A stretch of DNA of 10,913 bases, taken from contig JAJYAH010000165.1 in NCBI GenBank assembly GCA_021779635.1, positions 1 through 10,913 of the forward strand, in the 5' to 3' direction. This DNA comes from Pseudomonadota bacterium (GTDB taxonomy: Bacteria; Pseudomonadota; Alphaproteobacteria; Rhizobiales; Xanthobacteraceae). The position numbers and the translations under genes were made by a program. Below, one piece after another: positions 6,535 to 10,913 of this stretch (positions are counted from its first letter, which is position 1; each line of letters opens with the position of its first letter). Below the pieces are notes generated by a model. It worked only from the letters and a program-made list of their open reading frames with translations. It did not search any database and was not told the DNA's origin.

Positions 6535-7080
6535 ATGCGCCTGAAGCTGCTTTCGCCTGGCGAAATGAGCGAGGACCAGAAACAAACCTACGACGAATCG
6601 ATCGCCGGCAAGCGTGGCGCCCCGCCTCCGCCGATGATGGCCTGGCTCAACAGCCCGGAGATGGCGCGGCACGCCACGCGATTGGGCGCATTCCTGCGCT
6701 TCGACACCTCGTTTCCGGCCAAGCTGTCGGAGATCGCGATCCTGGTGACCGCCCGGCACTGGACTGCCCATTACGAATGGTATGCCCACAAGCGGCTCGC
6801 GCTGAAGGCCGGCATGGATCCGAAAATCATCGAAGACATCCGGCATCGCCGCACGCCGCACTTCGACGACCCCAAGGGCCAGATGATCTACGACGTCTCG
6901 AAGTCACTGCATGAAGGCCATGGCCTCTCCGGCGCGCTCTACGACGAGGCGGTGAAGATGCTCGGCGAACGCGGGCTGGTCGAGATCATCGGGCTGTGCG
7001 GCTATTACACCATGGTCTCGATGACGCTGAACACCTTCGAGTTCGACCTGCCGGCGGGAGAAGTCTCCGAGCTGGCTTGA
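6535..7080 (+). CDS. Carboxymuconolactone decarboxylase (CMD) family protein
   Basis: This all-helical 181-residue protein belongs to the CMD/AhpD superfamily. The core is KLSEIAILVTARHWTAHYEWYAHKRLALKAG (63-93), with Glu67, His75, Tyr80-Glu81-Trp82 and His85 as in the CMD branch. There is only one cysteine (Cys155 in GLCGYY) and no CxxC, so AhpD-type peroxidase activity is unlikely. C-terminal residues (DEAVKMLGERGLVEIIGLCGYYTMVSMTLNTF) complete the family pattern. True gamma-carboxymuconolactone decarboxylases act in the protocatechuate pathway, but no pca genes are nearby and many members have other or unknown roles, so the reaction is not assigned. The start ATG at 6535 has GAGG at 6523-6526. 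It is divergent from the dehydrogenase pair and 56 bases ahead of a VOC gene, suggesting a shared catabolic function. Confidence 0.92.
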   Translation: MRLKLLSPGEMSEDQKQTYDESIAGKRGAPPPPMMAWLNSPEMARHATRLGAFLRFDTSFPAKLSEIAILVTARHWTAHYEWYAHKRLALKAGMDPKIIEDIRHRRTPHFDDPKGQMIYDVSKSLHEGHGLSGALYDEAVKMLGERGLVEIIGLCGYYTMVSMTLNTFEFDLPAGEVSELA

Positions 7081-7090
7081 CCTGGGGCTC

Positions 7091-7118
7091 CGCCTCTCCT
7101 GCTCTCACGGGAGAGGCG
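7091..7118. repeat. Hairpin between the CMD-family and VOC genes
   Basis: CGCCTCTCC (7091-7099) pairs perfectly with GGAGAGGCG (7110-7118) over a 10-base loop containing GCTCTCACG. I recall this CTCTCC...GCTCTCACGG...GGAGAGG form as another repeated intergenic motif in Bradyrhizobium-type genomes. It has no T-run after it, and the strong ribosome site AAGGAG (7124-7129) of the next gene follows at once, so it is more likely a repeat remnant or attenuating hairpin than a full terminator. Confidence 0.65.
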
Positions 7119-7136
7119 TGAAGAAGGAGAAAGACG

Positions 7137-7632
7137 ATGTCCGAAAGCCCAACGCCCGTCATCGCGGGAACGCGCATCGGGCATGTTCATCTCAAGGTGG
7201 CCGATCTCGATCGCGCGCTGGGATTCTATTGCGGCGCTCGGCTTCGAAGTCACGCAACGATTGAGCTCCGGCGCAGCGTTCATTTCGGCCGGCGGCTATC
7301 ACCACCACATCGGGTTGAATACCTGGGAGAGCAAAGGCGGGCATCCCCCGCCGCCGGGCACTACCGGTCTGTTTCACACCGCTATACTCTATCCGACCCG
7401 CGCCACGCTGGCGGATGCGCTCCATCGGGTGATCCAGGCGGGAATCCATCTCGACGGCGCCAGCGATCACGGCGTCAGCGAAGCGCTGTATCTGCGCGAT
7501 CCCGACGAGAACGGCGTCGAGCTGTATTGGGATCGGCCCAAGGAGCAATGGCCGCGAAAGCCCGACGGAACGCTGGCGATGTTCACCCACCGCCTCGATC
7601 TCGACGATTTGCTGCGGCAGCGCGAGGCGTGA
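7137..7632 (+). pseudogene. VOC (glyoxalase/CatE-like extradiol dioxygenase) family gene, frameshifted
   Basis: The gene has a perfect ribosome site (AAGGAG 7124-7129, 7-base spacer) and begins MSESPTPVIAGTRIGHVHLKVADLDRALGFYCG. After base 7235 the family sequence continues in the next frame (+1) as LGFEVTQRLSSGAAFISAGGYHHHIGLNTW, LFHTAILYP, DGASDHGVSEALYLRDPDENGVELYWDRP, to the stop at 7630-7632. A single base (g7236) lies between the codons for CG and LGF. Because the family spacing is FYxxxLGFEV, loss of two bases there fits best. The restored protein would have about 164 residues with the VOC metal ligands: His in GHVHL, His in LFHTA and Glu in VELYW. That suggests an Fe/Mn-dependent enzyme close to catechol-2,3-dioxygenase CatE; the substrate is unknown. 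Everything after the shift is well preserved, so the lesion is very recent or a sequencing error. The last 50 bases overlap the convergent MFS gene. Confidence 0.85.
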
Positions 7633-8881
7633 CTTTTTTCGTCATTGCGGACGGTCTTCCCTTTGCGCGAATCATGATCAGCACCGCCGCCGTGAGTTCA
7701 AGACCGATGCAGCCGTAGAACGGCAGGGCGTAGCTTCCGGACGCATCGCGCAGCAGGCCGATGATTCCCGGACCGAACGCATAGGTGATCTGGTTGATCG
7801 CCGTGATCAGGCTGATCAGCACGCCGAATGAGCGCGGATCAAACTCGCGCTGGACGATCAGCGCCGGCAGCGTAATCAGGTTTCCGACCGAGAATCCGAA
7901 CAATGCACAGGCCGCGATCAGCACCATCTCGTTGCGCGAATTGATGATGACCGCCAGCGCCACGGCCTGACTTGCAAACGAAATCGCCGAGGCCAGCCGC
8001 TGGTTGAGCCGATCGATCACGGTCGAGAACAGCACGCGTCCGACCATCGCCATCGCGGTCAGCATGGCGACCGCGATCGCGGCTCGTTCCCGCCCGATGA
8101 CGGGATCAAGGAACGAAATCAGGTGCACGATGAATCCGACCTGGGCGAACAGCACCAGGGCAAAGGCAATCGACACCGTCAGGAAAGCGACATCACGGAA
8201 CGCCTGCGCCCGTATGCGAGACGCGGACGGAGGATTCGCAGCCGCCAACTCCCCCGCGATACCGCCGCGCCCGGGCGGACGTCCGACAAAAATCAGGATC
8301 ACCGGGATGATCAGCACCAGCATCGTCGCCGCAGCCGCCATCATGGCGCTGGAAAATCCCAAGCTGCCGATCGCCGTCACCAATAGCGGCACGCCGACGA
8401 TCCCGCCGAAACTCGCGCCGTTCAGCGCAAGGCTGATCGCCATCCCTCGTTTCTTGTCGAACCAGAGCCCGAGCGTATTGGTGATGACACCGAGGCTGGT
8501 GCCGGCCCAGCCGAGCGCCAGCAACGCGTTGGCGGCATAGAGCTGCCATGGCGCGGTCACCTCACCGATCAGGGCGGCAGCGGCGGCCATCGCCACCACG
8601 CCGCCCAGCAGGCAGTTGCGCGGACCGAACGATCGCACCGCCTCGCTGATAAAGGCGACCAGCACCGCGCCGAACAGATAGAAGAAGGTCGTCGCGGTCG
8701 AAATCAGCGAAGTCGGCCAGCCCTGCAGCCGATGCAGCTCGGCCAGATAGACGCTTTGGCCGTAAAATCCGAGGCCCCAGCCGAAAGTCGCGACTAGAAA
8801 GCAGACCACGACGATGCGCCAGCCATCATAACGGGCCGAGGTCTCATCGACGGCGATAGGACCGGGGCTGGAGGCGTCCAT
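7583..8881 (-). CDS. MFS transporter (OFA / monocarboxylate-like)
   Basis: This 432-residue inner-membrane protein has about twelve hydrophobic segments in two halves, joined by a polar central loop (GRPPGRGGIAGELAAANPPSASRIRAQ, about 200-226). The first helix (GWRIVVVCFLVATFGWGLGFYG) and LWFDKKRGMAISLALNGASFGG (139-160) are typical of the OFA/monocarboxylate-porter group, whose members move small organic acids; the substrate here is not known. ATG ends at 8881 with AAAGG five bases upstream. The last ~16 codons (ending RRDRGGG) run antisense to the 3' end of the VOC gene, an overlap of 50 bases. This tail is basic and of low complexity, so it probably arose by loss of an earlier stop. Its place beside catabolic genes suggests uptake of a pathway substrate, as inference only. 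Confidence 0.92.
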   Translation of the reverse strand: MDASSPGPIAVDETSARYDGWRIVVVCFLVATFGWGLGFYGQSVYLAELHRLQGWPTSLISTATTFFYLFGAVLVAFISEAVRSFGPRNCLLGGVVAMAAAAALIGEVTAPWQLYAANALLALGWAGTSLGVITNTLGLWFDKKRGMAISLALNGASFGGIVGVPLLVTAIGSLGFSSAMMAAAATMLVLIIPVILIFVGRPPGRGGIAGELAAANPPSASRIRAQAFRDVAFLTVSIAFALVLFAQVGFIVHLISFLDPVIGRERAAIAVAMLTAMAMVGRVLFSTVIDRLNQRLASAISFASQAVALAVIINSRNEMVLIAACALFGFSVGNLITLPALIVQREFDPRSFGVLISLITAINQITYAFGPGIIGLLRDASGSYALPFYGCIGLELTAAVLIMIRAKGRPSAMTKKVTPRAAAANRRDRGGG

Positions 8882-8958
8882 GCGAGCCTTTGCTGGAAAA
8901 TTCGGGATCGCAGGTTAACCGCGGACGTCACCGCGATGCTTCGATAGCCGCCGAAGTG

Positions 8959-10203
8959 TCAGATATTGGGATCGAGAAATTCCGGCAATGTCTGCGAACT
9001 CGCCCGGCGCGTTGCCCACGAGGCCACGGTTAGCGCCGCGAGGCCCAGCAGCACCGGCGGAAACACCACAAGGTTGACTGCGGACCAGCCGTAATTGGCC
9101 AGCAACTGGCCGGACGAAAACGATCCGACGGCCATCATCCCGAACACCAGAAAATCGTTGAACGCCTGAACCTTGTTGCGCTCCTGCGGCCAGTGCGTTT
9201 CCAGCACCAGCGCCGAAGCGCCGACGAAGCTGAAATTCCAGCCCATGCCGAGGATGAACAGCGTGGCCCAGAAATGCATCGCCGTGATACCGGACAGCCC
9301 GACCGCTGCGGCGCCGGCCTCGAGCAACAGACCGATTGCGACGATCCGCGGCGCGCCGAACCGGGCGATCAGCGAGCCGGTAAAAAAGCTCGGCCCGTAC
9401 ATCGCAACGATATGCCACTGAATGCCGAAATTCGAATCGCTGACGCTGAGCCCGCAGATTTTCATCGCCAGCGGCGCCGACGTCATCACCAGATTCATCA
9501 TCGGATAAGAGACGATGCCGCAAAATGCCGCGGCGATAAACCGCGGCTGCCTCACGATCTCCAGCAACGGACGGCCGCCGTGAAGATCCGCTGGCGCCGG
9601 CTTCGGCGCGTCAACCCCCGACAGCACTGCCATTGCGACCAGCGCGACCATCGCCTGCACCACGAAGCTGAACGCGAACAAATAGGGCGGCCAGATGTCC
9701 ATCGTCCACTGCACGAGCTGGGGCCCGAGCACGCCGGCAAACACGCCGCCGGCCATGACCCACGACACGGCCTTCGGACGATATTCAGTGCTCGCACCGT
9801 CGGCGGCGGCAAAACGGTAGGATTGCGACACTGCGCCATAGAGCCCGCCGAGGAAGGTCGCGCAGCAAAACAGCGGAAACGAACCGTGCAGGATGGCGAA
9901 TGCCCCGAGCAGGCCGGTCAGCACGCCGCAACCGGTGCCGATGATGAAGGCGACGCGGCGCCCATAGAGACGCGAGATCGCGCCGGTCGGCAATGTGCCG
10001 GTGGCGAGCCCAACCACATACATCGACAGCGGCACGGTCGCGAACGAGATGTTCGGCGCCAGGGTCGCACCGACAATCGAGCCGGTTGCGAAGATCACCG
10101 CCGAATTCGCGCCGGTCAGTGCTTGTGCAGCCGCAAGGCGCACCACGTTGGATCGCGCGCGGGCGTCGCCGGACACCTCATCAGCTATGGTCGCGTCGAT
10201 CAT
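8959..10203 (-). CDS. MFS transporter, substrate unknown
   Basis: This 414-residue inner-membrane protein has about twelve hydrophobic helices, with a polar central linker (DAPKPAPADLHGGRP, about 198-212). The MFS motif-A loop between helices 2 and 3 is present as GAISRLYGRR (74-83), following the TLPTG turn. It is not closely similar to the neighbouring MFS protein: that one has the OFA-like first helix, while this one starts RLAAAQALTGANSAVIFATGSIVG. Duplication in place is therefore unlikely. The start ATG ends at 10203, with a GGAAAA stretch upstream as a moderate ribosome site. It lies 77 bases upstream of the other MFS gene and 106 bases downstream of the methyltransferase gene, all on the minus strand, so a loose operon is possible. 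Export of drugs or uptake of metabolites cannot be told apart. Confidence 0.9.
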   Translation of the reverse strand: MIDATIADEVSGDARARSNVVRLAAAQALTGANSAVIFATGSIVGATLAPNISFATVPLSMYVVGLATGTLPTGAISRLYGRRVAFIIGTGCGVLTGLLGAFAILHGSFPLFCCATFLGGLYGAVSQSYRFAAADGASTEYRPKAVSWVMAGGVFAGVLGPQLVQWTMDIWPPYLFAFSFVVQAMVALVAMAVLSGVDAPKPAPADLHGGRPLLEIVRQPRFIAAAFCGIVSYPMMNLVMTSAPLAMKICGLSVSDSNFGIQWHIVAMYGPSFFTGSLIARFGAPRIVAIGLLLEAGAAAVGLSGITAMHFWATLFILGMGWNFSFVGASALVLETHWPQERNKVQAFNDFLVFGMMAVGSFSSGQLLANYGWSAVNLVVFPPVLLGLAALTVASWATRRASSQTLPEFLDPNI

Positions 10204-10309
10204 CAGATATTTTCCGCTTGGATGCGGCCACGCCCCGTCGGGAGCGGCTTGATTCCCGGTACTATGGATGGGGTCATCCGCTCAATCAACCGACGCAAAC
10301 GGGCGTGCG

Positions 10310-10913
10310 TTATGCGTCCCGTTCAGCCTGCATCGACCGCCCGAACGCCAGGATCAGATTGTTGGCGGGCATCTCTGATATCTCCATCAGCGCAAGGCCG
10401 GAGCTTGCCGCCAGCTTCTCCAGGGCCGCGATGTCGCGCACGCCCCATTCGGCATTCCTGTCGCGAAGGCTGCTGTCGAACACCGCATTGCTGATCGCGG
10501 TATGCTTGCCGTCACGCTTGAACGGCCCGTAGAGGAACAGCCGCCCATCCGGTCGCAAGGTCCGCCCGGCGCCCGCAACCAGGCCCTCGGCGACGCGCCA
10601 CGGCGCGATATGGATAACGTTGGCGCAGAACACCGCCAGCAACTTGCCGGGACCGCTGCCGTCGTGCATCTCGGGGCACCAGGCCGGATCAGACAGATCG
10701 ATCCGCAGCGGCGGACGGATATTCGGCAATCCTGAATAGGCCCGCCACGCGGCGATGCTCTTGAGATGTTGTTCATTCAGATCGCTCGGCCACCAGGTGA
10801 TCTCAGGCGTTCGCCGCGCGAAATCGACCACATGCTGACCGGTGCCGCTGCCGGCCTCCACGACGTCGCCGGATTTACCGGCCAGAAAGCCTTCCAATAC
10901 CGTCCAGATCGCC
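10310..10913 (-). CDS. DUF938 family SAM-dependent methyltransferase-like protein (5' end outside window)
   Basis: The frame is open at the right edge, so the start is missing; about 200 C-terminal residues are visible. The Rossmann motif I is GDVVEAGSGTGQHVVDFA, the SAM-binding loop, followed by ITWWPSDLNEQHLKSIAAW, an acidic strand-2 region, then LLAVFCANVIHIAPW and LRPDGRLFLYGPFK. The ending WGVRDIAALEKLAASSGLALMEISEMPANNLILAF is characteristic of the DUF938 family (METTL26 in animals). No substrate is established for these proteins, and I infer none. A TTG at 10895-10897 could be read as a start, but the family sequence begins upstream of it (AIWTVLEGF continues in frame), so the true start lies beyond base 10913. 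The gene is the most upstream of a minus-strand run with the two MFS genes. Confidence 0.92.
   Translation of the reverse strand, partial: AIWTVLEGFLAGKSGDVVEAGSGTGQHVVDFARRTPEITWWPSDLNEQHLKSIAAWRAYSGLPNIRPPLRIDLSDPAWCPEMHDGSGPGKLLAVFCANVIHIAPWRVAEGLVAGAGRTLRPDGRLFLYGPFKRDGKHTAISNAVFDSSLRDRNAEWGVRDIAALEKLAASSGLALMEISEMPANNLILAFGRSMQAERDA

Noticed and set aside
6337..6861. N-terminal extension of the catalytic acyl-CoA dehydrogenase frame up to 6861
   Set aside because: The extra residues have no family similarity and would overlap the divergent CMD-family gene; the standard N-terminus MSDLDQF begins at 6336.
8919..8935. Small hairpin CGCGG / CCGCG between the two MFS genes
   Set aside because: Only five base pairs with no T-run; too weak to call a terminator or operator.
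8959..10203. The two adjacent MFS genes as a tandem duplication
   Set aside because: The proteins differ in first helix, motif-A loop, central linker and length; they belong to different MFS subgroups.

Overview
The window is ordinary-looking chromosomal DNA from a GC-rich alphaproteobacterium. It most resembles the Bradyrhizobium / Rhodopseudomonas group (Nitrobacteraceae). The reasons are the codon bias, the general-L-amino-acid (AapJ-type) binding protein, the CIO-type cytochrome bd operon, and several short palindromic intergenic repeats of the kind scattered through those genomes. This placement rests on recall and has not been searched. No CRISPR array, tRNA, rRNA, transposase, phage gene or toxin-antitoxin pair is visible.

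Layout. (1) 2-1970, plus strand: a translationally coupled operon with the 3' end of cydA, complete cydB, and a small one-helix DUF2474-like subunit gene. It encodes a short-Q-loop (cyanide-insensitive type) cytochrome bd quinol oxidase. The start of the small gene lies within or beside a ~100-bp palindromic dispersed repeat, so about half of its predicted product is repeat-encoded. (2) 2149-3835, plus strand: two exported proteins, an L,D-transpeptidase (YkuD) and an orphan AapJ/BztA-like amino-acid binding protein with no permease or ATPase beside it. They are followed by a bidirectional hairpin. (3) 3918-6336, minus strand: two different acyl-CoA dehydrogenase genes. The upstream one keeps the catalytic Glu. 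The downstream one lacks it and has a degenerate FAD motif, which is the arrangement of heteromeric (alpha2beta2) acyl-CoA dehydrogenases. (4) 6535-7632, plus strand, divergent from the dehydrogenases: a carboxymuconolactone-decarboxylase-family protein and a VOC/glyoxalase-fold protein (CatE-like) whose reading frame is broken by one indel near 7236. (5) 7583-10913, minus strand: two unrelated MFS transporters and the 3' part of a DUF938-type methyltransferase that runs off the window.

How the genes may work together. Region 1 is respiratory (quinol:O2 oxidoreductase). Regions 3-4 look like part of a catabolic gene set for a cyclic or branched acyl-CoA or aromatic-type substrate, with the adjacent MFS genes as possible transporters; this is inference from context only. 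I did not find a convincing new biological system. The points most worth a second look are the repeat-derived N-terminus of the oxidase small subunit, the catalytic-residue asymmetry of the dehydrogenase pair, and the frameshifted VOC gene.
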